9,068 nt of DNA from Promicromonosporaceae bacterium. GTDB taxonomy: Bacteria; Actinomycetota; Actinomycetes; Actinomycetales; Cellulomonadaceae. A program made the translations under genes and the position numbers. Every line of letters starts with the position of its first letter. Position 1 is the stretch's first letter. The DNA lies in contig WRIF01000044.1 of assembly GCA_009782865.1 (NCBI GenBank), positions 1-9,068 of the forward strand, given 5' to 3'. Shown here piece by piece: positions 1 through 5,705 of this stretch. Under the pieces are notes generated by a model. The model ran no database searches. It was not told the origin of the DNA and was given only the letters and a program-made list of their open reading frames with translations.

Positions 1-131
1 AAAGAATCTTTGAAGTCGAAGACAGCACCGGATACATCATCCATCTCCACATGACTCACATGCACGTGACAGAAGGGATCTATGACCCTCAGACCGGTTC
101 CAGGTTCTTTCCGGATTGGGATGATCATTAG
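1..131 (+). CDS. C-terminal end of a repeated small lipoprotein (copy 1, partial)
   Basis: Only the last 42 codons are present, read from base 3; the 5' part lies outside the window. The product matches the end of the complete copy at 377-913 except for one His/Arg difference, and it ends in the shared tail YDPQTGSRFFPDWDDH. Against 783-913 the DNA differs at 7 of 131 positions; 6 of the 7 are silent third-position changes, which shows this reading frame is under protein-level constraint. It is the first of three lipoprotein copies in a tandem array. By analogy with the complete copies it is presumably a membrane-anchored extracytoplasmic protein of unknown function. Its stop codon lies inside the start of the next small gene, with 11 shared bases. 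Confidence 0.75.
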   Translation, partial: RIFEVEDSTGYIIHLHMTHMHVTEGIYDPQTGSRFFPDWDDH

Positions 132-375
132 CAAGCGCGACGAGATAGTGATGATCGCAGCCAAGGTCCGGCAGGGCACCAACGATCTTCCTGGATTTTC
201 GCTTAACATAATCGAGGCCAATGCCCGCCTCTTCGATGAACTCTGGAGCAGCCAAATGCCCGGCTCGCGTCGTACCTATCGCCCCCTCCCCGGTTGGCGT
301 CCCGCCAATGAATACCGTTGCGTCCTCGAGGGCACGATCGTCTTGCCGCCAACCCAGAGTCCCGAAGCCAAGTAG
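121..375 (+). CDS. small overlapping protein of the lipoprotein array, copy a (84 aa, unknown family)
   Basis: An 84-residue protein begins at the ATG inside the lipoprotein end (ATGATCATTAG), so the last 11 bases of the upstream gene are shared; translational coupling is likely. It aligns with the product of 903-1142: both start MIIS, both carry EANA-LFD-LWS-Q-PGSRRT in the middle, then E(Y/F)RCV, and both end in a short AK. In the region from EANA to PGSRRT, 11 of 17 base differences between the copies are third-position changes, the pattern expected for coding DNA. I see no signal peptide or membrane segment, so it is probably cytosolic. It ends one base before the next lipoprotein start at 377. 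I do not recognise the family. An upstream in-frame ATG at 82 exists, but it lies inside the lipoprotein coding region and is less likely. Confidence 0.6.
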   Translation: MIISKRDEIVMIAAKVRQGTNDLPGFSLNIIEANARLFDELWSSQMPGSRRTYRPLPGWRPANEYRCVLEGTIVLPPTQSPEAK

Positions 376-376
376 C

Positions 377-913
377 ATGCGTTTCAACAGGCGTCACCAA
401 GTCGCAGCAATACTCTGCGCATCGACATTCATGATAGTTTCCTGCTCCAGAACGGAACACACCGCACTCGAAATGTACTCCATATTGCTTCAAACTCAAG
501 AAATTACCTTTCCGACAACCGAAAAGACGGGAACCACTCGCTCTCCCACCACTCCCGTCATGCCTCCCGTAAATGTCAAGGAAGAACTCACCACAGAGGA
601 GCAAAAGATGACAGCACAAACAGAGGTCGCCTCAAAACAAGTCATCAGAGAAACCTTGTTGCCCGATGCCCAGCCTCACTTGCTCGAATCCGCAGTGGAC
701 CAAGCATTTCACTGGGCGACCGTGACCGGCGGCCTGATCGATGTCATCCGAATGGACCCGTTGCCAACCGACTGGCCCGGCGAAAGAATCTTCGAAGTCG
801 AAGACAGTACCGGATACATCATCCATCTCCACATGACCCGCATGCACGTGACAGAAGGGATCTATGACCCTCAGACCGGTTCCAGGTTCTTCCCAGACTG
901 GGATGATCATTAG
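377..913 (+). CDS. small lipoprotein of tandem array, copy 2 (178 aa, unknown family)
   Basis: The protein starts with a lipoprotein signal peptide: basic MRFNRRHQ, a hydrophobic stretch, then the lipobox IVSC with the lipidated Cys at residue 23. A Thr/Pro/Ser-rich spacer (about 24-65) follows. The conserved domain runs from about residue 72 to 178 and contains EEQKM, FHWATVTGGLIDVIRMDP (111-128), EDSTGY and the terminal YDPQTGSRFFPDWDDH (163-178). The copy at 1139-1684 shares all of these. ATG 377 was chosen because it puts the signal peptide at the N terminus; the same frame is open back to 221, but that part overlaps the preceding small gene and is not leader-like. The start lies one base after the stop of that gene. 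The role is unknown: the domain should sit outside the membrane, tethered by lipid. Confidence 0.75.
   Translation: MRFNRRHQVAAILCASTFMIVSCSRTEHTALEMYSILLQTQEITFPTTEKTGTTRSPTTPVMPPVNVKEELTTEEQKMTAQTEVASKQVIRETLLPDAQPHLLESAVDQAFHWATVTGGLIDVIRMDPLPTDWPGERIFEVEDSTGYIIHLHMTRMHVTEGIYDPQTGSRFFPDWDDH
783..913 (+). repeat. direct repeat of the lipoprotein 3' end (pair of 1-131)
   Basis: Bases 783-913 repeat bases 1-131 in the same orientation with 7 differences (about 95% identity). The offset is 782 bases, which is the length of one lipoprotein plus small-gene unit. The third unit keeps only the end of this repeat at high identity. Confidence 0.85.
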
Positions 914-1142
914 TGAGCAAAACGGGGCGATCACGGTCGGGGCCCGACAAGCAATCGACGGTCCCTCCAATAGGCCGGCAGGCGCCAGCGAGGCCAACGC
1001 CCACCTCTTCGACCGACTCTGGAGTGCTCAGATACCTGGATCGCGCCGGACCTTCCCTACCGCCCAGCCCGAGTGGCTCGTGACAGACGAGTTCCGCTGC
1101 GTGCCTCCCGCTCCGCCGGCTCAGAGTCTTCAGGCGAAATGA
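903..1142 (+). CDS. small overlapping protein of the lipoprotein array, copy b (79 aa, unknown family)
   Basis: This 79-residue protein is the second copy of the small gene. Its ATG lies in the same ATGATCATTAG end of the preceding lipoprotein gene (11-base overlap). Its TGA overlaps the start of the next lipoprotein in an ATGA arrangement at 1139-1142, so it is chained to both neighbours. It shares MIIS, EANA-LFD-LWS-Q-PGSRRT, E(Y/F)RCV and a terminal AK with copy a. Residues 8-30 and the Pro/Ala-rich stretch near the C terminus have diverged. There is no signal peptide or membrane helix. The family is not recognised. Conservation of frame, overlap and core motif together make chance unlikely, but no experiment supports expression. 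Confidence 0.6.
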   Translation: MIISEQNGAITVGARQAIDGPSNRPAGASEANAHLFDRLWSAQIPGSRRTFPTAQPEWLVTDEFRCVPPAPPAQSLQAK

Positions 1143-1684
1143 CCATGACTTTCCCATACCGCCATCAGGCTCCGATAATTTTGGCACTTGCTGTCATTTG
1201 GTTGACTGGTTGTTCCCATGCAAGTTACGTCACACACGAAATTGACTCCATGATGTTCCGACCCCAAGACGTAACCCCATCGTCGACGCTAGAGGCACAA
1301 ACCAGCCTTCCCGCAGAACCCTTCACAATTCCACCCGTCATCACAGAAGAAGAGATCGCCCTAGAGGAGCAGAAGATGGTAGCACAATTTGAAGCAGCCT
1401 CAAAGCACGTCATCAGAGAGGCCCTGCAGCCAGACGCCAGACCTCATTCGCTCGAATACAGGGTGGAAGAAACATTCCATTGGGCTACTGTGACGGGCGG
1501 GCTGATCGACGTAATCAGAATGGACCCCGTACCGCACGAACCGGCCTCCTGGCTGGTGTACGAGCTTGAAGATAGCACCGGGTATGTTATCCATCTGTAT
1601 ATGGAATTTTGGGTTCACACCACCGTGGGCGTCTATGATCCGCAAACCGGTTCCAGGTTCTTTCCGGATTGGGATGATCATTAG
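1139..1684 (+). CDS. small lipoprotein of tandem array, copy 3 (181 aa, unknown family)
   Basis: The N terminus is a clean lipoprotein leader: MTMTFPYRHQ, a hydrophobic core, then the classical lipobox LTGC with Cys at residue 25. A Ser/Thr/Pro spacer leads to the conserved domain from about residue 70, with EEQKM, FHWATVTGGLIDVIRMDP (113-130, identical to copy 2), EDSTGY and YDPQTGSRFFPDWDDH (166-181). It differs most from copy 2 between residues about 131 and 165. The start could be ATG 1139, which overlaps the preceding stop as ATGA, or the in-frame ATG 1145; both keep the leader intact. A longer frame back to 1073 is rejected because it would bury the leader. Function is unknown. This is the last complete unit of the array and it faces the convergent LPXTG gene. 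Confidence 0.75.
   Translation: MTMTFPYRHQAPIILALAVIWLTGCSHASYVTHEIDSMMFRPQDVTPSSTLEAQTSLPAEPFTIPPVITEEEIALEEQKMVAQFEAASKHVIREALQPDARPHSLEYRVEETFHWATVTGGLIDVIRMDPVPHEPASWLVYELEDSTGYVIHLYMEFWVHTTVGVYDPQTGSRFFPDWDDH
1646..1684 (+). repeat. 39-base direct repeat, identical to 93-131
   Basis: The last 39 bases of the third lipoprotein gene match the last 39 bases of the first copy exactly, whereas the second copy (875-913) differs at three silent positions. Just upstream, the third copy is much more diverged from both. The sharp change in identity suggests recombination or gene conversion between copies. Confidence 0.8.
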
Positions 1685-1733
1685 TGAGCACAACGGGATG
1701 ATCACGGCTAGGTTCCCACGCTCCGCCCGTTAG
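1674..1733 (+). pseudogene. truncated third copy of the small overlapping gene
   Basis: The third lipoprotein also ends in ATGATCATTAG, and the ATG opens a frame beginning MIISEHNG-MIT, very close to MIISEQNG-AIT of copy b. After about 12 codons the similarity stops, and the frame ends after 19 residues at TAG 1731-1733. This overlaps the stop codon of the convergent gene (1730-1732). The EANA...PGSRRT core is missing. I read it as a remnant left where the array was cut off against neighbouring DNA. A 19-residue functional peptide cannot be excluded, but nothing supports it. Confidence 0.5.
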
Positions 1734-2956
1734 GCCTCTCGGGTGGCGGCCCTGCGGCGGGCCCACAGCACGGTGAGGGCGCCGCCCACGGTGCAGGCGG
1801 CTGCGACAGCCAGCCCGCCCAGGTCGCCACCGGTGGCCGGCAGCGGCACCGTAGGGGCAGGCGAGGTCGTCGAACCCGGCGAGCCGGTGGGGCTGGGCGT
1901 CGGGGTGTCGGGCGTCGGGGTGTCGGGTGTTGAGGTGGTGCTGGGTGTTGAGGTGGGAGCAGGTGTCGAAGGGGAGCTGGACGTCGCGGGAGGGCTTGGG
2001 GTCACAGTGGGGGTGGCCGTCGGGCTGGGCGACGGCGAAGCGGCGACCGCCACGATGTCGAAGGCTCCCAAGGCGACCAGCGTCGAGATGGTGTCGGTCG
2101 CAGTGATCGTGTAGCCGGTTCCGATTGGCCATTCACTGGTGTCCACGCTGAGGCTAATGGCCCCGGTAGCGTCGGCCGTGACCGCCTCCGTGAAGGTCTG
2201 CCCATTGCCTGACACGGTGACATCCACCGTCGCGCCCGGCTGAAAGTCGGTTCCCGTGATCGTCGGCAGGCTGGTCCCCTCGGTCGCCTGGGCCGCGTTG
2301 CTCAACACCGGCTGGTAGACCATGCAGTTGATGCCGAGGCCCGGCACCGCTGCGGACGGGTCGAAGGTGGCGGTGTTGGTGAACGGCCACTGAATCTGAA
2401 TCTGAATGATGGTGCCGGCGCTTCCGGCCGACACCCAGAAGGAGGTGCCGGTCAGCGTGGCCCCCGCCTGGGGGTTCCAGATAGCGTCGCTCCCCGACTC
2501 CGTGCGGGGGTCCAGCGGGGTCCAGACCGCCGTACCAGACACCCAACTCGCCGCCGGCCCCGCCGTGCCGCTGACGCGGATCGGGTCGGCCTGGCCGGCA
2601 TCATCGGTAATGGTGACCGTCGGGTTGACCTGCAGTTCCACGCAGACGGTGGTCTGGAACCAAAGGTTGAACAGAAACTCGTCGCCGGGCACCACCGTCG
2701 ACACCGGGGTTCCGTCCAACTGGGTGGGAGTCCACGCGGCACCGTTGTACGCCACCCAGGTGGCATCGTCCGTGCTGGTCTGGAAGAACACCCCCAGGTT
2801 GGGGTAGCCGGCATCAGGCAGGACAACCAGGGTCGAGGCCGCCCTGGCCGAAGGTGCCTGTGCCGCCGTGTAGGCCACTGCGCCCGTCACCAACGCCGCC
2901 AATGCTAGGGCGGCTCCTGCGCGGCGGGCGTCTCTACGCCCTCTCGCCATGGCCAT
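1730..2956 (-). CDS. LPXTG-anchored surface protein with Ig-like domain and Pro/Ser/Thr stalk (408 aa)
   Basis: The product has a long Sec signal peptide (basic MAMARGRRDARR, hydrophobic core, cleavage probably near ARA-AS at residue 39). An N-terminal extracellular domain follows (about 42-225, with a Cys pair in VCV and NCM). Next is an Ig-like beta domain at about 230-305 (PTITGTDFQPGATVDVTV), a Pro/Ser/Thr stalk at about 307-371, then the sorting signal: LPATG (372-376), a hydrophobic helix and the basic tail RRRAATREA. A sortase should link it to peptidoglycan; no sortase is in the window. ATG 2956 was chosen because a GGAGGGGAGGGGG stretch lies directly upstream; the in-frame ATGs at 2983 and 2950 are alternatives. 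The gene lies 140 bases after the preceding one, beyond a hairpin, so it may have its own promoter or be attenuated. It may cap or anchor the surface material made by the upstream genes (inference). Confidence 0.88.
   Translation of the reverse strand: MAMARGRRDARRAGAALALAALVTGAVAYTAAQAPSARAASTLVVLPDAGYPNLGVFFQTSTDDATWVAYNGAAWTPTQLDGTPVSTVVPGDEFLFNLWFQTTVCVELQVNPTVTITDDAGQADPIRVSGTAGPAASWVSGTAVWTPLDPRTESGSDAIWNPQAGATLTGTSFWVSAGSAGTIIQIQIQWPFTNTATFDPSAAVPGLGINCMVYQPVLSNAAQATEGTSLPTITGTDFQPGATVDVTVSGNGQTFTEAVTADATGAISLSVDTSEWPIGTGYTITATDTISTLVALGAFDIVAVAASPSPSPTATPTVTPSPPATSSSPSTPAPTSTPSTTSTPDTPTPDTPTPSPTGSPGSTTSPAPTVPLPATGGDLGGLAVAAACTVGGALTVLWARRRAATREA
1899..1928 (-). repeat. 15-base tandem repeat in the stalk coding region
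   Basis: Two adjacent 15-base units (gtcggggtgtcgggc on the plus strand, the second ending in t) encode the repeated TPDTP of the stalk. The surrounding sequence holds related degenerate units. Such repeats can change copy number by slippage and so alter stalk length. Confidence 0.7.
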
Positions 2957-3005
2957 CCCCCCTCCCCTCCGAACGGGTCTCATGCCTCGAGTCTAGGGAG
3001 AAACT

Positions 3006-3024
3006 CCCCCGCTGCTCGCGGGGG
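3006..3024 (-). terminator. hairpin, possible terminator or attenuator before the LPXTG gene
   Basis: A perfect 7-bp stem (CCCCCGC / GCGGGGG) encloses a 5-base loop. On the minus strand it lies about 70 bases after the stop of the upstream exported-protein gene and is followed by AGTTTCTCCC, only a weak T run. It fits an inefficient intrinsic terminator that lowers read-through into the LPXTG gene. The weak T run is the main reason for caution. Confidence 0.45.
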
Positions 3025-3096
3025 GCCGGCCGGTGGCGCTGAACGATGTTCGCTCACCGCAGCGGTCACGGTCGACGGCTTCTCGCGGGGCGCCTG

Positions 3097-4011
3097 CTAA
3101 GGGATGGTCGAGCCCGCGATCTGCTGCGTGCTGCACTGCTGGCCGGTGACCCCGCCAACGGTCTGCGACCCGTAGGCCTCGGCCCAATAGATCGTGACCG
3201 GCGTCGACAACCATCCCCCCGGGCCAATCGCCCAAACGGTCAACGTCCCGTTGAGCAACGTCGAACCGCTGGCAAACGAGGCGCCCCAACTCACCCCCAC
3301 GGTGGGCTGGGAGCTCTGAGCAGGAACGGTCAGATTGGCACACGAGCAACCGGCCAGGCCGCAACCGCTAGGCACCGTGGTGGTCCCGCCAGCATAGGTA
3401 ATGGTGCTCGGGATGATCCAGGTGGTGGAGTTGCCGGGCACCGTGGGGGCGCCCATTCCGTTGGGGGTGGTGGTGCTGGTGGCGGTGGTGGTGCCGGTCA
3501 TGCCGGTCGGCGTGAAGGGGCCAGGGTTTGCCGCGGTGGTGCCGTTGCACTGGTAGGTAGTCTCGCCCGGTGGGAGGTAGGTGGTCCCGGAGGTTGTGAG
3601 CCATTGAGCACCGACGTATAGCGTCGGCCGCTCATTTGACGCCCAACCGGCGTAACCATCGGACTTCACGGCGGCCAAAAGGTTGCCGGTGTCTTGGCTG
3701 AGGGTCATGGTCACCTGATAGCCCTGAATCAGTCCGGTGGTGTCCTGTGCCCACCGCAATGAAAATGGCGTCTGGTTGGCCTGCGTGTTAGTGGACAGGT
3801 CCATCGGCGTCGCCGTGCTATCGGTGCAGTTCCCCCCGGCAAAGGTGTTGTTGAAGGTCACGGTGATCGGCGGCACGATACCCGCGAGCAACGGCAAGGT
3901 GTTGGAGGTCGAGGACAACTGCCAGTAGGCCGAGGCCGCCGGGATCGAGCCGGCCGCCAGCATGGTGAGCGCCGCCACGGAGCAGGCTATCCGACGACTT
4001 GTGGCACCCAT
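3097..4011 (-). CDS. exported protein with SipW-type leader, Thr-rich, six cysteines (304 aa)
   Basis: The N terminus MGATSRRIACSVAALTML leads through a hydrophobic core to AASAYWQLSS; the aromatic-Trp pair right after the leader matches the two other SipW-type proteins in this locus. The mature part is rich in Thr, Ser and Gly, with a low-complexity Thr stretch near residues 170-200. Six cysteines beyond the leader include the cluster GCGLAGCSCANL, suggesting disulfide bonds outside the cell. There is no C-terminal membrane helix or sorting signal, so it should be released or assembled on the surface. ATG 4011 is supported by AAGGAGG six bases upstream, and the gene starts 10 bases after the previous stop. 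It is the last gene before the hairpin. No specific fold is recognised; a matrix or fibre subunit role is inferred from context. Confidence 0.75.
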   Translation of the reverse strand: MGATSRRIACSVAALTMLAAGSIPAASAYWQLSSTSNTLPLLAGIVPPITVTFNNTFAGGNCTDSTATPMDLSTNTQANQTPFSLRWAQDTTGLIQGYQVTMTLSQDTGNLLAAVKSDGYAGWASNERPTLYVGAQWLTTSGTTYLPPGETTYQCNGTTAANPGPFTPTGMTGTTTATSTTTPNGMGAPTVPGNSTTWIIPSTITYAGGTTTVPSGCGLAGCSCANLTVPAQSSQPTVGVSWGASFASGSTLLNGTLTVWAIGPGGWLSTPVTIYWAEAYGSQTVGGVTGQQCSTQQIAGSTIP

Positions 4012-4021
4012 GATGGCCTCC

Positions 4022-4672
4022 TTAGGGTCCGGGATCTGGCTGCACCGAGCTGAGCTCGAAGGTGACGGTGGCGATGTCCGTTCCCTGCGCAGAGCCGGGG
4101 TCTGGGGCGCTCGTGTTCATGTTTACCTGCAGGCAAAGATAGGCACTTGCCCCCGGCGTCAGCGTGAAGCTGCCGCCGTTGCTGATGGACGTCCCGTCGG
4201 TCATGGCGCTGGCGCACGTGTCGGAACCGGGGGGCGCGGTGTTCCCGCTTGTGCTCTGACCGTACTGGATGTCTCCGACCGAGTACGACGCCGCGTAGGT
4301 ACCGCCAAACGTGCCCGTCACGGTGACTGGCATGTCAATGGAACTGAGGCTATTCACCTGAATCAGTGCCACGACGCTCTGGCCCGGCAACAAGGGGGTA
4401 GTGGCGAGTGGTTCGGTGGCCGGGATGGTGAAGGAGGCCCCCGTCCATGTCGTCCCGTCGGCAGTGATCACCTCCATGTCGTAGTACCCCGAGGAAAGCA
4501 CCCCTGGGCCGGTGATGGTCCCACTGTTCAGGCTCCAATAGCCGAACGCGATTCCGCCTCCGAGCACCAGCCCAAGGGCCAGGCCGCCGGAAACCAGCGA
4601 GCGGCGGATGCCGCGGTCAACCTCGGCGGCGGTCGGGCGGCGACGACCGGCATACTGCTGGCGGCTACTCAC
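4022..4672 (-). CDS. exported protein with SipW-type leader, TasA/camelysin-like (216 aa)
   Basis: Translation most likely starts at GTG 4672. It is preceded by GGAGGT and overlaps the end of the upstream gene by 8 bases. The leader has an unusually long polar, basic N-region (about 24 residues ending GIRRS), a hydrophobic core (25-43), and then AFGYWSLNSG, where GYW aligns with AFW and AYW of its two partners. The mature chain is beta-rich in character (many V/T/S, GTFGGTYAAS, LTPGASAYLCLQVNMN) with two cysteines. SipW-type leaders like this are known in TasA-like subunits and are cut by SipW-type peptidases; one is encoded two genes upstream. A role as a secreted or fibre-forming subunit is inferred. 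A longer frame up to 4747 exists, but it lies within the upstream gene and is rejected. Confidence 0.75.
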   Translation of the reverse strand: MSSRQQYAGRRRPTAAEVDRGIRRSLVSGGLALGLVLGGGIAFGYWSLNSGTITGPGVLSSGYYDMEVITADGTTWTGASFTIPATEPLATTPLLPGQSVVALIQVNSLSSIDMPVTVTGTFGGTYAASYSVGDIQYGQSTSGNTAPPGSDTCASAMTDGTSISNGGSFTLTPGASAYLCLQVNMNTSAPDPGSAQGTDIATVTFELSSVQPDPGP

Positions 4673-5681
4673 CGTCCACCTCCGCCCCGCGACGGCGCCC
4701 CAACCAGGCGAACCATAGGCCTGCGCCCCCAAACACCAGGCAGGCAACCACGGTCACCTCTGGCAGCAGGTTCGGGTCGGCTGGTGGCATCGACTCCGCC
4801 GCGCCGGAGGCCGGGCCAACCGAGCCGCTGGCAACCCACCCGCCGGCAGACGATGTCTGAGCACCCCCGGCGCTGCTTGTGCCGATGGTGCCGCTGGTCG
4901 CCTTCGAGGTGGGGCTTGAGCCGGGGACGGCAGTCGGACTCAATGTTGGCGATGAGGACGCCACCGGGCTTGGGCTCGGAGACGGCGTCCCGGCCGGGAT
5001 GGAGTTCGGGCTGGAGGTCGGGCTCGAACTTGGGCTCGCGCTAGGGCTCGCGCTGGGCGGCGGAGTCGGCGGGCCTGACACCCAGGTGGCGTGCCCACTG
5101 CCGGCGGAGTCCTCCCAGGGCGCGACTCCCGCCGGGGCCTGCGGCGCCAGGGAGAGGGTGGACGGATCGGCGCTCGAGGTGATCTCGGAGCCGTCGGGAC
5201 AACTCAGGGTCACCACCACGGTCAGATTGGCCAGCACCTCGCCCTGAGACTGGTTCCCTGTGGACGCCTCCGTCCCAAAGGGCAGGGTGGCGGTCAGGTC
5301 GATCCTGTGGATCTCGTTACCCGTTATGGCGAACGTCGAGCCGATCGGCTCCGGACCATACCCATCGAGGCTAGCCGTGAGGCTCAACACCTGCGCCAGG
5401 TCTTGGCCGGTGCCCTGATAGGTCACGGCGATGGTTCCGGTCACGCCGGTGCAGGCCGCGGAGACCACATAGAGCGTGCCCGCGGCGCTGTCCCCCGGCA
5501 CCCATTTGGCCGGCATCGAGGAAAACGGCGAGGTCGATAGGTTCTGCGCCCAGGGGCCGGAGGGACTGAGGGACAGCAGCACGGCGTCTCCCGGCGCTGC
5601 CTGGGCGGGTGGTCCCAGCAGCGCAAGGAGAAGCGCCAGCAACGCCGCCCTGACGGGTCGCAGCCTGACTGAGTGCCACAT
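4665..5681 (-). CDS. Sec-exported, membrane-anchored surface protein with Ser/Pro stalk (338 aa)
   Basis: Residues 1-28 form a standard Sec signal peptide (RLRPVRAALLALLLALL, cleavage near AQA-AP). Residues about 30-180 form an extracellular domain with two cysteines (77, 161) that may pair. A stalk rich in Ser, Pro, Thr and Ala spans about 203-300. A hydrophobic helix (about 305-326) and the short basic tail LGRRRGAEVDGE end the protein. The C terminus has the layout of a cell-wall sorting signal, but LPEVT stands where LPXTG would be expected, so I call it a membrane anchor. The start has a strong AGGAGGGGAGGAGGGG ribosome site. The gene lies 24 bases after the signal peptidase gene and overlaps the next start. 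Unlike its neighbours its leader is ordinary; it may hold or organise the SipW-processed proteins at the membrane (inference). Confidence 0.8.
   Translation of the reverse strand: MWHSVRLRPVRAALLALLLALLGPPAQAAPGDAVLLSLSPSGPWAQNLSTSPFSSMPAKWVPGDSAAGTLYVVSAACTGVTGTIAVTYQGTGQDLAQVLSLTASLDGYGPEPIGSTFAITGNEIHRIDLTATLPFGTEASTGNQSQGEVLANLTVVVTLSCPDGSEITSSADPSTLSLAPQAPAGVAPWEDSAGSGHATWVSGPPTPPPSASPSASPSSSPTSSPNSIPAGTPSPSPSPVASSSPTLSPTAVPGSSPTSKATSGTIGTSSAGGAQTSSAGGWVASGSVGPASGAAESMPPADPNLLPEVTVVACLVFGGAGLWFAWLGRRRGAEVDGE
5032..5055 (-). repeat. 12-base tandem repeat in the Ser/Pro stalk
   Basis: Two adjacent copies of gggctcgcgct(a/g) on the plus strand encode the SASP-SASP part of the stalk. More diverged units flank them. 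It is a likely spot for length variation by slippage. Confidence 0.65.
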
Positions 5682-5705
5682 GTTTCCCCTCCTCCCCTCC
5701 TGGCC

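Noticed and set aside
121..128. ATGATCAT palindrome, present at each unit boundary, as a recombination or attachment site
   Set aside because: It falls in conserved coding sequence (Asp-Asp-His-stop) and is explained by protein conservation plus the overlapping start; no integrase is nearby.
221..376. N-terminal extension of the second lipoprotein to ATG 221
   Set aside because: It would place 52 residues before a clear lipoprotein leader, and this DNA is already used by the conserved small gene in another frame.
1073..1138. N-terminal extension of the third lipoprotein to 1073
   Set aside because: It would bury the LTGC lipoprotein leader, and it overlaps the end of small gene copy b.
37..1187. 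Minus-strand open frames that look alike at 37-387 and 819-1187
   Set aside because: Their similarity simply mirrors the plus-strand repeats; they have no leader, motif or ribosome site of their own.
1692..1731. Inverted repeat AACGGG / CCCGTT between the convergent genes as a terminator
   Set aside because: The stem is only 6 bp with a 28-base loop and no T run on either strand; it may be chance.
3962..5044. 360-codon plus-strand open frame
   Set aside because: It is antisense to three well-supported surface genes, Arg/Gly/Pro-rich and without recognisable domains; a typical GC-rich shadow.
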